NCBI GenBank assembly: GCA_965216945.1
Contig: CBDCGU010000003.1
Location: 1,612,001-1,676,000 of the forward strand
DNA length: 64,000 nt
Direction: 5' to 3'
Source: DATHZQ01 sp965216945
GTDB taxonomy: Bacteria > Actinomycetota > Acidimicrobiia > Spongiisociales > UBA5794
A model generated the notes under the pieces. That model was not told the DNA's origin and ran no database searches. It worked only from the letters and a program-made list of their open reading frames with translations. A program made the position numbers and the translations under genes. This document shows positions 9,335 through 17,313 of the stretch, piece after piece (position 1 is the first letter of the stretch; each line of letters starts with the position of its first letter).

Positions 9335-9787
9335 ATGGAACTGCGCCGTGCCGGTCCCCAGGACACCGAGCAACTGACCCGGCTGCTCACCCATTTCTTC
9401 GCCGGTGAGGGGTTCACCACTCCCCCCGAGACGGTGGCTTCTCGGGTGTCGGAGTTTCTCACCAACCCGGGCAACGCCGCGTTCCTGGCGGTGGACGGGG
9501 ACGAGGCGGTCGGGGTGAGCACGGTGACCAGCGCGTTCGGCATCGAGCGGGGACACACCGCCGAGATCGAGGATCTGTTCGTGGTGCCCTCCCATCGCGG
9601 CCAGGGGATCGCCACGGCGCTGCTCGGCGAGGCAATGATGTGGAGCAACCAGGAAGGCTTCGAGGCGCTCCAAGTCGTGGTCACTCCGAACGACGAGGTT
9701 CGGCGCGAAAACCTCATCTCTTGGTACAGCCGGCTCGGGTTTGCCGAGACGGGCCGGCACGTGCTGCTCTTCGAGCCCGGCACCTGA
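9335..9787 (+). CDS. GNAT-family N-acetyltransferase
   Basis: This 150-residue protein has the GNAT acetyl-CoA-binding signature, motif A: IEDLFVVPSHRGQGIATALL (R/Q-x-x-G-x-G/A). The C-terminal W-Y-S-R-L-G-F motif is also typical. It transfers an acetyl group from acetyl-CoA to an unknown amine substrate. ATG 9335 (MELRRAGP) gives the standard GNAT N-terminus; an upstream GTG at 9311 would add eight residues. About 230 bases separate it from the aldolase gene, and I see no gene or clear signal in that gap. Confidence 0.85.
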   Translation: MELRRAGPQDTEQLTRLLTHFFAGEGFTTPPETVASRVSEFLTNPGNAAFLAVDGDEAVGVSTVTSAFGIERGHTAEIEDLFVVPSHRGQGIATALLGEAMMWSNQEGFEALQVVVTPNDEVRRENLISWYSRLGFAETGRHVLLFEPGT

Positions 9788-9903
9788 TTCCCCGTCCGAA
9801 TGACGATCGGTGGGGTCGATCGGCACCTCCACGCAGCGGACACCAACGCGTACCGTGAGGGCGTCGCGCTGCAGAGCCGAGCCCAGCCACCCGGAGGTGG
9901 ATC

Positions 9904-10509
9904 ATGCGAGTCACAATCATTGGGGCAGGCAGGGTGGGAGCCGCTCTCGGGACCCGATTGAGCGCCGCCGGCCACGAGGTGCTGTACGGAGTGAGGGACC
10001 CGGCTGACCCGAGATACGGAGGCATGCAGGTAGACGGGGTGACCGCCGCGGTGGAGCGCGCCGACGTGGTGGTGCTGGCAGTGCCGTGGCGCGCAGTGCG
10101 CGACGTGGTTGAAGAGCTGGGTGACGTGGGGGATCGGATCATCGTCGATGCAACCAACCCATTCGCCGACGACCGCAGCCACATCCGCCATCCGGAGCTG
10201 TCCGCCACCGAGCGGATACGTGAGTGGCTGACCGGCGGGCGCCTCGTCAAGGCCTTCAACACCACCGGGTCGGGGAACCTGGCGGACCCAACGTATCCGA
10301 GCGGGGTGCCGGTGATGTTCGTGGCGGGAGAGGAGGCGGAGGCCCGGCGCACCACGATGGCTCTGGCCCGGGATCTCGGCTTCGAGGCCATCGACGCAGG
10401 AGGCATCGTGGCGACCCGTGATCTAGAGCACCTCGCCGTGCTCTGGGTGCGGCTCGCCTACGGTCTCGGCCACGGCCCCAACATCGCCTTCAGCCTCCTC
10501 AGACGCTGA
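9904..10509 (+). CDS. NADPH-dependent F420 reductase-like Rossmann oxidoreductase
   Basis: The 201-residue protein begins with the dinucleotide-binding motif MRVTIIGAGRVGAALGTRL, then YGVRDP and ADVVVLAVPW, followed by IIVDATNPF and VKAFNTTG. This pattern belongs to the family of F420-dependent NADP oxidoreductase, which exchanges hydride between F420H2 and NADP and also includes many uncharacterised reductases. Actinobacteria use F420, so the assignment fits, but F420-specific residues cannot be confirmed by eye. The ATG at 9904 is preceded by GGAGGTGG. It converges on the Gfo/Idh gene across a hairpin. Confidence 0.75.
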   Translation: MRVTIIGAGRVGAALGTRLSAAGHEVLYGVRDPADPRYGGMQVDGVTAAVERADVVVLAVPWRAVRDVVEELGDVGDRIIVDATNPFADDRSHIRHPELSATERIREWLTGGRLVKAFNTTGSGNLADPTYPSGVPVMFVAGEEAEARRTTMALARDLGFEAIDAGGIVATRDLEHLAVLWVRLAYGLGHGPNIAFSLLRR

Positions 10510-10547
10510 CGGGGTTACGCCGCGGGGCGAAAGCCGTGAACCTGCAG

Positions 10548-10581
10548 CCCGAGCGGGCACTCATCTGCGCCCGCTCTCGGG
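10548..10581. terminator. Bidirectional hairpin between convergent genes
   Basis: The arms CCCGAG-CGGGC and GCCCG-CT-CTCGGG form an 11-bp stem with a 2-base bulge and a 10-base loop, midway between the two convergent genes. There is no U-run, as is common in high-GC actinobacteria. Confidence 0.5.
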
Positions 10582-10602
10582 TTCGACCGCACCCCCTGGC
10601 GC

Positions 10603-11586
10603 TCACCCGACTGAATCGAAGATGGCATCGATCACCGCCATGTTGGCGATGGAGTCCTCATTGGGCAGAGGGACCGGCGTCCCACGAAGTACCGCATCGG
10701 CGAACGCCTCCGCCTGTGCCGTGTACTGGTCACGTGGGTCGAATGTGAGCACCTCGAGGTCCGGCGCCACGGGGGGGTCGCCGCCGGCCACCAGGAACAC
10801 CTTCGTCGGGAGGTGCGGCGGGATGTTGAAGGGAATCTCGATGTCGATGCGACCGCGGGTACCGACGATGTGGACCCGCTGGTCGGGCTCCGCCCGCGTG
10901 CTGCATGTGAAGGTCGCCTGCCCGTCGCCGAAGCCGAGCACGGCGGATGTGACGATGTCCACCCCGGAGCCGAGGTCTCGCCTGACGATGGCGTCGACGC
11001 TGGTCGGCTCCGATCCGAACAACATGCGGGACAGGTTGATGTTGTAGCACCCGATGTCCATGAGAGCGCCGCCGCCATACTCGGCGATGTTGCGGATGTT
11101 GTCCGGATCGTCGTTGTAGTAGGAGAACCAGCTCTGCACCGCTTGCAGGTCGCCGATGACATCCTTGCGCACCAGGTCGACGGCGTGGAGCCACGTCGGA
11201 TGAAAGCGGTACATGAACGCCTCCATCAACAGGACGCCGGCGGCGTGGCAGGCGTCGACGATCCTTCTCGCCTCGGCCGCGTTCATCGCCAGCGGCTTTT
11301 CGCATAGGACGTGTTTACCGGCTCCGGCGGCGGAGATCGCCCATTGGGCATGGAGATGGTTCGGCAGCGGGATGTAGACGGCATCGATGTCCGGATCGTC
11401 GAGAAGACCCTCATACGACGCGTATGCACGTGGGATCTCGAGGCGCCGCGCCGCCGCTTGGGCTCGCTCGGCATCACGCGAGGCGATCGCAAGGACCTCA
11501 CAGTTGGACGCGGCAGCGATGGCGGGTGTGACCTTCTCCATCCCGATGTCGGCGGTGCTCAACACCCCGAAGCGAACCTGCCTCAC
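10603..11586 (-). CDS. Gfo/Idh/MocA-family NAD(P)-dependent oxidoreductase
   Basis: The 327-residue protein has an N-terminal Rossmann fold (VRFGVLSTADIG), the family motif EKPLA and a C-terminal substrate domain with GGGALMDIGCYNINL. Closest in style are D-xylose dehydrogenases and dTDP-sugar/aldose oxidoreductases of the glucose-fructose oxidoreductase group, so it probably oxidises or reduces a sugar ring. The GTG at 11586 is chosen because AGGAGG sits six bases upstream; a TTG at 11604 would add six residues but place the ribosome binding site inside the gene. The family also contains NAD-dependent glycosidases, so a link to the sugar module at 2-9 kb is possible but unproven. Confidence 0.85.
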   Translation of the reverse strand: MRQVRFGVLSTADIGMEKVTPAIAAASNCEVLAIASRDAERAQAAARRLEIPRAYASYEGLLDDPDIDAVYIPLPNHLHAQWAISAAGAGKHVLCEKPLAMNAAEARRIVDACHAAGVLLMEAFMYRFHPTWLHAVDLVRKDVIGDLQAVQSWFSYYNDDPDNIRNIAEYGGGALMDIGCYNINLSRMLFGSEPTSVDAIVRRDLGSGVDIVTSAVLGFGDGQATFTCSTRAEPDQRVHIVGTRGRIDIEIPFNIPPHLPTKVFLVAGGDPPVAPDLEVLTFDPRDQYTAQAEAFADAVLRGTPVPLPNEDSIANMAVIDAIFDSVG

Positions 11587-11652
11587 AGCGTCCTCCTGTC
11601 CCAAGGGAGGTTGATGATGCCAGACGTGACGGGCCGGTCCGACGTCGCCCGG

Positions 11653-12051
11653 TCAATCGACTACAGCCGTCGCCTCCACCTCGACCAGCAGACCGGGAGA
11701 GGCAAGACCCCGCACCACGAGCCACGTCGCGGCCGGCGGCTCTGCCGGGAACGTCCGGCCTAGCGCCCGGCGAACAGGGGAGAGATCATCCGCCGCCGAT
11801 TCGACGACGTAGATCCGGAGTGCGGCAACGTCGACCAGCTCGGCGCCGGCTGCGGAGAGAACGTGCGCCAGGTTGACGAAGGCTGCCTCGATTTGCGTCT
11901 CCAGGTCGTCACCCGCGAGTGCTTCGTTGCGGTCCCACCCGACCTGGCCGGACACATGGATCGTCTTCTCCCCGGTGGTGGTCACCGCCTGTGAGAACCC
12001 GTATCCCAGGGTGTCGAAGACGGTCGGGGGGTTGACCGTGCGCCGCCCCAT
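11653..12051 (-). CDS. RidA/YjgF-family protein
   Basis: This protein of about 132 residues belongs to the RidA/YjgF/UK114 family, whose archetype hydrolyses reactive enamine/imine intermediates from PLP enzymes. Family features are HVSGQVGWD near the N-terminus, the long helix with ETQIEAAFVNLAHVL and the terminal strand LLVEVEATAVV. The ATG at 12051 shares one base with the dnaB stop (TGATG); a GTG three bases earlier is also possible. The classical catalytic arginine segment is not clearly conserved, so it may belong to a non-deaminase subgroup. Confidence 0.8.
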   Translation of the reverse strand: MGRRTVNPPTVFDTLGYGFSQAVTTTGEKTIHVSGQVGWDRNEALAGDDLETQIEAAFVNLAHVLSAAGAELVDVAALRIYVVESAADDLSPVRRALGRTFPAEPPAATWLVVRGLASPGLLVEVEATAVVD

Positions 12052-13412
12052 CACATCGGAACCGGGGCGTCGCGACCGAGGTCGGCGAACAGCGTGTACT
12101 CCGGCAGGAACGTCATCTCGACGCGGCCAACCGCACCGGCGCGATGTTTGGCGATCTGCACCTCGGCCATGCCCTTGGTCTCCGTCGCTTCCGGGTGGTA
12201 GTACTCGTGGCGGTAGATGAACATCACGACGTCTGCGTCCTGCTCGATGGCGCCGGACTCACGAAGGTCACCGAGCCGCGGGCGTTTGTCCTCCCTGGCC
12301 TCCAGAGAGCGGTTGAGCTGCGATACGGCGATGACGGGCACTTGCAGCTCCCGCGCCAGGTTCTTGAGATTCCGGCTGATCGTGGCGATCTCCTGCTGCC
12401 GATTCTCGCCGCCGGAGGCGTTCATGAGCTGCAGGTAATCGAGGATGACGAGGCCGAGCCCGGGCCGGCGGCTCAACCTGCGGCACTTGGCCCGGATCTC
12501 CGTCACCGTGAGCCCCGGCGAGTCGTCGACGTAGATCGGCTTCTTGTAGAGGACGGAGGCGGCGTTGGACAACCTGGTGAAGTCACCCTCGCCGAGCTGC
12601 CCCGTTCGCAGCCGTTGTGAGTCGATGCGACCTTGTGAGCACAGCAGCCTGGTGACGAGCTCCTCGCGGCTCATCTCGAGCGAGAAGATCGCTACCGGAT
12701 GATCGTGGAGCGCCACGTTGCGGGCGATGTTCATCGCCAGCGCCGACTTTCCCATGCCGGGTCGCCCGGCGACGATGACCAGGTTCGTGGGGTGGAGACC
12801 GGCGAGTTTGCGGTCGAGGTCGCGGAATCCGGTGGGGATGCCGGTCACGTCGGAGCCACGCTGGCTCAACTCCTCCGCCTTCTCGATGGCGGGGAACAGC
12901 AACGGGTCGATGAGGGCGAGACCTTCGCCAACACGGCGTTCGGAGACGGCGTAGACCCGCTGCTCCGCCTCGTCCAGTACCTCGGCCACGGGCCGATCGA
13001 CCGCGGTTGCCAGCGTGCCGACGTCGCCGCCCGCTCGCAGCAGGCGGCGGCGCAGCGCATGCTCCTCGACGATGCCGACGTAGTGGTCGACATTGGAGGC
13101 GGTGGGCACGGCATCCGACAGGGTGGTGACGTACCCGATGCCACCGACCCGGTCGAGGTTTCCGCGGCGTCGAAGCGCTTCGGTGACCGTCACCACATCG
13201 ATCGGCTCGTTGGCGTCGAAGAGCTGGGAGATCGCCTCGAAGATCGATTGATGGGCCGGCTTGTAGAAATCCTCGGCGTGCAGCGATTCGAGGGCGATGT
13301 CGGCCGCCTCGGACGAGATCAGCACCGCACCGAGCACGGATTCTTCGGCCTCGACGCTGTGTGGCGCCATCCGCACGCCGCGAGTGCTCTCGCGGTCCAC
13401 CACCGATGTCAC
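12051..13412 (-). CDS. dnaB: Replicative DNA helicase DnaB
   Basis: This is the 453-residue hexameric helicase that unwinds DNA at the replication fork. It has the N-terminal helical domain (VEAEESVLGAVL), a linker, and the RecA-like C-terminal domain with Walker A GRPGMGKSA, the B-type strand LGLVILDYLQLM, and the arginine-finger region DLRESGAIEQDADVVMFIYR. There is no intein, although dnaB is a common intein site. The start is GTG 13412, with GGGGAGGA just upstream. It lies downstream of rplI on the same strand, the usual bacterial order, but across a 494-base gap. Confidence 0.97.
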   Translation of the reverse strand: MTSVVDRESTRGVRMAPHSVEAEESVLGAVLISSEAADIALESLHAEDFYKPAHQSIFEAISQLFDANEPIDVVTVTEALRRRGNLDRVGGIGYVTTLSDAVPTASNVDHYVGIVEEHALRRRLLRAGGDVGTLATAVDRPVAEVLDEAEQRVYAVSERRVGEGLALIDPLLFPAIEKAEELSQRGSDVTGIPTGFRDLDRKLAGLHPTNLVIVAGRPGMGKSALAMNIARNVALHDHPVAIFSLEMSREELVTRLLCSQGRIDSQRLRTGQLGEGDFTRLSNAASVLYKKPIYVDDSPGLTVTEIRAKCRRLSRRPGLGLVILDYLQLMNASGGENRQQEIATISRNLKNLARELQVPVIAVSQLNRSLEAREDKRPRLGDLRESGAIEQDADVVMFIYRHEYYHPEATETKGMAEVQIAKHRAGAVGRVEMTFLPEYTLFADLGRDAPVPM

Positions 13413-13906
13413 GAGTCCTCCCCGATTGTGATCGTCTGTCCGTCAGATTGCTCTGGTCCTGTGACAGATTTCGCGCTTCGTCCCAGGCGCTCCCCGACGA
13501 TCGGGGAAGTGCACCGACCTTACGCGCTCACCACGGGGTCGGGAAAACGAGAAAGGGGTTGCCGGCGTTGGGAGCCCTGGTTTCTTTTCGCGGACTTTGC
13601 GCCGATCCTCCGGGACCGACAGCAGCCGCCAGGAGGGGAGTATGAGGGGAAGCTCCGCCCCTCCCCTCACATGTCGTCGCAGCCATTGTTGCTGCGACGG
13701 CAGCGATGGGCCGGCGCGGCCAGACGGATGACCGGTCCCGAGCTCGGCTCGGGGCGCCGCCCGAACTCGCTGCAAGCCTGCTTGCGGCGAACCCCGAGCA
13801 GGGTGCGGAAAAATGGGTCGGCGCACTCGTGACGGCAGCAGACCAAGTTGATGGGGGGCTATCAACGCTGCCTAACGAGTGCCAATTGCGCTTCTTCCAC
13901 ACCCTG
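13413..13906. other. Intergenic region between dnaB and rplI with three inverted repeats
   Basis: No convincing gene is seen. Three perfect inverted repeats are present: TCCCCGA at 13491-13497 with TCGGGGA at 13501-13507; TGAGGGGA at 13643-13650 with TCCCCTCA at 13662-13669; and CGTCGCAGC at 13675-13683 with GCTGCGACG at 13691-13699. The last two are candidate terminators for the ribosomal-protein operon. The first lies about 80 bases before dnaB and could be an operator or hairpin in its leader. Confidence 0.5.
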
Positions 13907-14359
13907 CTAAGCGGGAATGACGTCCAGCGTGACCTTGAACTCGACCTCGGGATGGGGACGCATCGTCACCTCATGAAGACCGATCTCTTTGATCGGTTCC
14001 TCGATGGTGATGATCTTCCGCTCGACTTCGATCCCGGTGAAGGTCTTCACGGCCTCGACGATGTCGTGTTCGGCGATCGAGCCGAAGAGACGGCCCTCGT
14101 CGCCCGACCGGGCCGCAACCACGACCCGGGTACCGACGAGCGTCGTGGCGATCTGCTCGGCCTCGGCCTTGGCGCGGCGAGCTGCCTCTTCGGCCGCACG
14201 ACGCATGGACTCCGCTTGAGCCAGGGCCTTCGCCGTGGCCTTGACGGCCTTCTTGCGCGGCACCAGATAGTTGCGGGCATAGCCGTCGGCCACGTCGACG
14301 ATCTCGCCGCGGGTGCCCAAGTCGGGCACGTCTTCGATGAGGATGACCTTCGTACTCAT
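13907..14359 (-). CDS. rplI: 50S ribosomal protein L9
   Basis: The 150-residue protein starts MSTKVILIEDVPDLGTRGE and has the conserved GYARNYLVPRKKA segment that binds 23S rRNA, followed by the long connecting helix and the C-terminal domain (GRLFGSIAEHDIVEAV). The length is normal for the family. Its ATG overlaps the rpsR stop by 4 bases, within the classical rpsF-ssb-rpsR-rplI operon. Confidence 0.98.
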   Translation of the reverse strand: MSTKVILIEDVPDLGTRGEIVDVADGYARNYLVPRKKAVKATAKALAQAESMRRAAEEAARRAKAEAEQIATTLVGTRVVVAARSGDEGRLFGSIAEHDIVEAVKTFTGIEVERKIITIEEPIKEIGLHEVTMRPHPEVEFKVTLDVIPA

Positions 14360-14619
14360 GAGCGCTGCTGGGTGTAGGGGAGCAGGCCCATCTCGCGGGC
14401 GTTCTTGATGGCGCGGGCAACCTCGCGCTGCCGGCTCGGGCTGAGCCCGGTGACGCGGCGGGCACGGATCTTCCCGCGGTCGGACATGAACTTGCGCAAG
14501 AGAGCAATGTCCTTGTAGTCGACGACCTCGTCCTCGCCGAACTTGTGGATCACACGCTTGCGCTTACGTGAGTCCGCAGCGGGTCGTCTCCGTTTCGAAT
14601 TCCGTTTTCTCGGTGGCAT
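14356..14619 (-). CDS. rpsR: 30S ribosomal protein S18
   Basis: The 87-residue basic protein contains the family core DYKDIALLRKFMSDRGKI and RRVTGLSPSRQREVARAIKNAR. The N-terminal extension (MPPRKRNSKRRRP) is arginine- and lysine-rich. No CXXC pair is present, so it is the zinc-independent form. It partners with S6 on the 30S platform. It overlaps rplI by 4 bases and follows ssb by 27 bases. Confidence 0.98.
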   Translation of the reverse strand: MPPRKRNSKRRRPAADSRKRKRVIHKFGEDEVVDYKDIALLRKFMSDRGKIRARRVTGLSPSRQREVARAIKNAREMGLLPYTQQRS

Positions 14620-14646
14620 GGTCGTTTTCTCCTCGAAGCTCTTTGT

Positions 14647-15102
14647 CTAGAAGGGCGCCTCATCCGGGCCGTAGTCGTCGCGAACGACCGGCGCCGGCGG
14701 AGGCGAGGCAGAGCGCTGCTGGCCGCCGTCCCAGCTCCCGCCGCTGCGTGGGGTGCGGGTGACATTGGCCGTCGCCCAGCGGAGGGACGGACCGATCTCG
14801 TCGATACGCACCTCGACGATGGAACGCTTGTCGCCGTCCTGCGTTTCCCAGTTCCGCTGCTCGAGCTGACCGGTGACGATGACTCGGGTCCCCTTGGTGA
14901 GAGACTCGGCGGCGTTCTCGGCGGCGTCGCGCCACAGCGTTCCGCCGAAGAAGCTGGTCTCCTCCTGCCATTCTCCGTTGCGGTCCTGGTAGCGACGGTT
15001 CACGGCAAACCGCACCTTGGCCATGGCCACACCCGAAGGGGTGAATCGCAGCTCGGGGTCGTCGACGAGGTTTCCGATGAGGGTGACACTGTTGATTGGC
15101 AT
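14647..15102 (-). CDS. ssb: Single-stranded DNA-binding protein
   Basis: The 151-residue protein has an OB fold at its N-terminus (MPINSVTLIGNLVDDPELRF and VTGQLEQRNWETQDGDKR) and a short Gly/Ser/Pro-rich linker. The acidic tip ending DDYGPDEAPF recruits replication and repair proteins. The linker is short for an actinobacterial SsbA. It is the second gene of the rpsF operon. Confidence 0.97.
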   Translation of the reverse strand: MPINSVTLIGNLVDDPELRFTPSGVAMAKVRFAVNRRYQDRNGEWQEETSFFGGTLWRDAAENAAESLTKGTRVIVTGQLEQRNWETQDGDKRSIVEVRIDEIGPSLRWATANVTRTPRSGGSWDGGQQRSASPPPAPVVRDDYGPDEAPF

Positions 15103-15159
15103 CTCGATCTCTCTGCTCTACGTGATAGGCATTGTCGCCGGTGGGTGTGACACGTCGCG

Positions 15160-15447
15160 TCAGCCGCGGTCGCGCCGCACGATCTTGTGGCGAACGACGG
15201 CGTCGGACAGGTTCAGTGCACGGTCGAGCCGGTCGACGATCTCATAGTCGGCGGAGAACTCGACAATCGAGTAGTAGCCCTCATTCAGATGGTTGATCTC
15301 GTAGGCAAACCGTCGCTTGCCCCAGAAATCCTTGCCCGTCACGGAGCCCGATTCGGCGATGGCCTTCTCCACCTCGCCGACCTGGTTCTCGACATCGGTC
15401 TCTGACATCTCGGGCCGATGGATGATCATCAGCTCATACGAACGCAA
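15160..15447 (-). CDS. rpsF: 30S ribosomal protein S6
   Basis: The 95-residue protein has the family N-terminus (M)RSYELMIIHRPEMSE and the conserved KRRFAYEINHLNEGYYSIVEF. The start is taken as TTG 15447, because an AGGAGGTG ribosome binding site ends eight bases upstream; a GTG at 15456 lies inside that site and would add three residues not usual for S6. It heads the operon and probably senses S6-S18 levels, as known for other bacteria. Confidence 0.95.
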   Translation of the reverse strand: MRSYELMIIHRPEMSETDVENQVGEVEKAIAESGSVTGKDFWGKRRFAYEINHLNEGYYSIVEFSADYEIVDRLDRALNLSDAVVRHKIVRRDRG

Positions 15448-15487
15448 TGCTCTCACCTCCTGTGGACGATCGCGGACGCGAAAGGCC

Positions 15488-15502
15488 CCCGGTCTCTCCG
15501 GG
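15488..15502. terminator. Short GC hairpin upstream of rpsF
   Basis: CCCGG and CCGGG are separated by a TCTCT loop. It lies about 40 bases upstream of the rpsF start and may be part of the leader or a terminator for the preceding gene. It is short, so the support is modest. Confidence 0.3.
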
Positions 15503-15626
15503 AGCAGGGGTTGCGTGAGCAGCCTGGGAGTGTACGACCCTCAGATCGTTTTGGCGAGACCGAGCTGCACTCCGAGGCCGGTGGAACACGGCGACGGCAG
15601 CTATCCGTGCGACCGGGGCGTGGCGG

Positions 15627-16106
15627 TTACAGGTAGGGCAGCAGCAGGGCCAGGGCGGCGATGATGGAGACGATGGCCACGGCGATCAGCGCGACCCAGC
15701 GCCAGCGGGCCGATTCCACGGCGGATTCGAGCGCGGTTGTCTCCGGCCGCAGCGGTGCAGGGGCCGGCACGTCGTCGAACGCGGGCAGCGGTGTCCTTCC
15801 CGGTACGGTGAGCGGCCCCGCCAGACTCTCGAGCGCATTGATCTCGCTCGTGATCTCGAACACCTCTTCGGATTCGTGGCGGTCTCCGGAGGCTGCAACG
15901 AGCTCGTTCAGGTCGTAGCCCTCCGGAAGAGCCGACCGAATGCGGGACCGCAGCTCGTCGAGCCGCAGTTGCAGCCGCTCGATCTCGGCATCGTGGTCGG
16001 GCCGTCGCGTGCCTTCGGAAGCGCCGGTCGAGAGATCCGCAGCCTCGTCCCCGCCGGCCCCCGTGAGATCGGCGAGCCCTGACTCGGGAGACTCAGCCGA
16101 GCTCAT
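15627..16106 (-). CDS. Tail-anchored-type membrane protein, unknown function
   Basis: This 159-residue protein has an acidic N-terminal half, a coiled-coil-like stretch (IERLQLRLDELRSRIRSALP, about residues 43-62), a Pro-rich segment and a single C-terminal transmembrane helix (about residues 137-157) ending LLLPYL. That layout suggests a cytoplasmic domain tethered by its tail. No family was recognised. It starts at ATG 16106 and lies upstream of the rpsF operon on the same strand, 170 bases from rpsF. Confidence 0.6.
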   Translation of the reverse strand: MSSAESPESGLADLTGAGGDEAADLSTGASEGTRRPDHDAEIERLQLRLDELRSRIRSALPEGYDLNELVAASGDRHESEEVFEITSEINALESLAGPLTVPGRTPLPAFDDVPAPAPLRPETTALESAVESARWRWVALIAVAIVSIIAALALLLPYL

Positions 16107-16245
16107 CGTGCATCACCATTCCCGCCGCCGTCACCAGCTCCTCGGAGGTGCGGCGAAGCACGCCGCAACACCCGGCCCACCGGTCGGCCGGCATTTCGCT
16201 ATCGGCCATCGGCCGCTCATTCCCCCATGTTCAAAGAACGCTTCG

Positions 16246-16251
16246 AGTATA
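16246..16251 (-). promoter_or_regulatory. Candidate -10 box for the minus-strand gene at 15627-16106
   Basis: The minus strand reads TATACT here, a good sigma-70-type -10 hexamer, about 140 bases upstream of the ATG at 16106. No convincing -35 box at 16-18 bases was seen. Confidence 0.35.
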
Positions 16252-16296
16252 GGAAGGGAAACGGCTCGCCGACCCCGGAATCTCGCGCTGCGTCCG

Positions 16297-17178
16297 TCAG
16301 CCTTCCATGGCCTCGTCGGCGAGGAGGTGGTCTGCATCGGGGTTGATGTCGAGCAGGATCTTGGCCGAGTCGTCCGCCATGTGGTACGTCTCCTCGTCAC
16401 TCGGAAACGCCCCGGCCTGGACGTCCGCAAAGAAGGCCCCGACGGCGGCCACGGCGTCGTCGGCAAGCTGGGCGTACTGGCGCACGAACTTGGCGATGTG
16501 GCCATTGTGCAGGCCGAGCACGTCATGGAAGACGAGTACCTGGCCGTCGGTGCCGGGACCGGCACCGATCCCGATCGTGGGGATGGGAATCTCGTTTGTG
16601 ATCAGGTGGGCCACGATATCCGGCACGCCTTCGAGCACGATCGAGAACACGCCGGCGTCGGCCAGGGCGACTGCGTCTGAGACGAGCTCGTTGGCAATGG
16701 CGGCCGTCTTCCCCTGTATGCGATACCCGCCCATCGCATGCACAGACTGTGGCGTGAGACCGAGATGGCCCATGACGGGAATCTCGGCGTCGAGCACCGC
16801 TTCGATCATCGGGAGCCGCTTGCGACCCCCTTCCAGTTTCACGGCCTCGGCCCCGCCGTCCCGCACGAGACGCCCGGCGTTGTGCACCGTCGCCTCGGCG
16901 GTGGTGTGGTAGCTGAGCCATGGCATGTCGCCGACGACCAGCGCCGCCGGATGGGCGGCGGCAACGGCTCGGGTGTGGTACACCATCTCGTCGACGGTCA
17001 TGCCGAGAGTGTCCTCACGCCCGAGCACGACGTTTGCGACCGAGTCACCGACGAGGATGATGTCGGCGCCCGCTCGATCTGCGATTCGTGCGGAGGGGAA
17101 GTCGTAGGCCGTGATCATCCTGAGCTTGTCGCCACCCTTGCGAGCGATGATCTTGGGTGCCGTGAGCTTGCTGGCCAT
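16297..17178 (-). CDS. panB: 3-methyl-2-oxobutanoate hydroxymethyltransferase
   Basis: The 293-residue enzyme transfers a hydroxymethyl group from methylenetetrahydrofolate to alpha-ketoisovalerate, the first committed step of pantothenate and coenzyme A synthesis. Family motifs are MITAYDFPSARIADRAG, VGDSVANVVLG, VVGDMPWLSY, PVMGHLGLTPQSVH and FSIVLEGVP, with metal-binding aspartates in VGDS and VVGD. It starts at ATG 17178 with AAGGA upstream. The length is slightly above the E. coli enzyme (264), with the extra residues at the C-terminus. No panC or panD is adjacent. Confidence 0.96.
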   Translation of the reverse strand: MASKLTAPKIIARKGGDKLRMITAYDFPSARIADRAGADIILVGDSVANVVLGREDTLGMTVDEMVYHTRAVAAAHPAALVVGDMPWLSYHTTAEATVHNAGRLVRDGGAEAVKLEGGRKRLPMIEAVLDAEIPVMGHLGLTPQSVHAMGGYRIQGKTAAIANELVSDAVALADAGVFSIVLEGVPDIVAHLITNEIPIPTIGIGAGPGTDGQVLVFHDVLGLHNGHIAKFVRQYAQLADDAVAAVGAFFADVQAGAFPSDEETYHMADDSAKILLDINPDADHLLADEAMEG

Positions 17179-17313
17179 GAGAGTCCTTCCTCCCCACCGG
17201 GCTGCCGGTTGAGGGTGTCACAGGATCGAGTTGTCGACGTCCGGAATGCCATCGGCCGCCGCACTGCGGTCGCCCGTGTCGTGGACATCGTCATTGTAGG
17301 GGCCGCCGCGGGA

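Noticed and set aside
13528..13902. Minus-strand frame of 124 codons in the dnaB-rplI gap
   Set aside because: Composition is Ser/Pro/Ala-rich without any protein family pattern, and it overlaps two inverted repeats.
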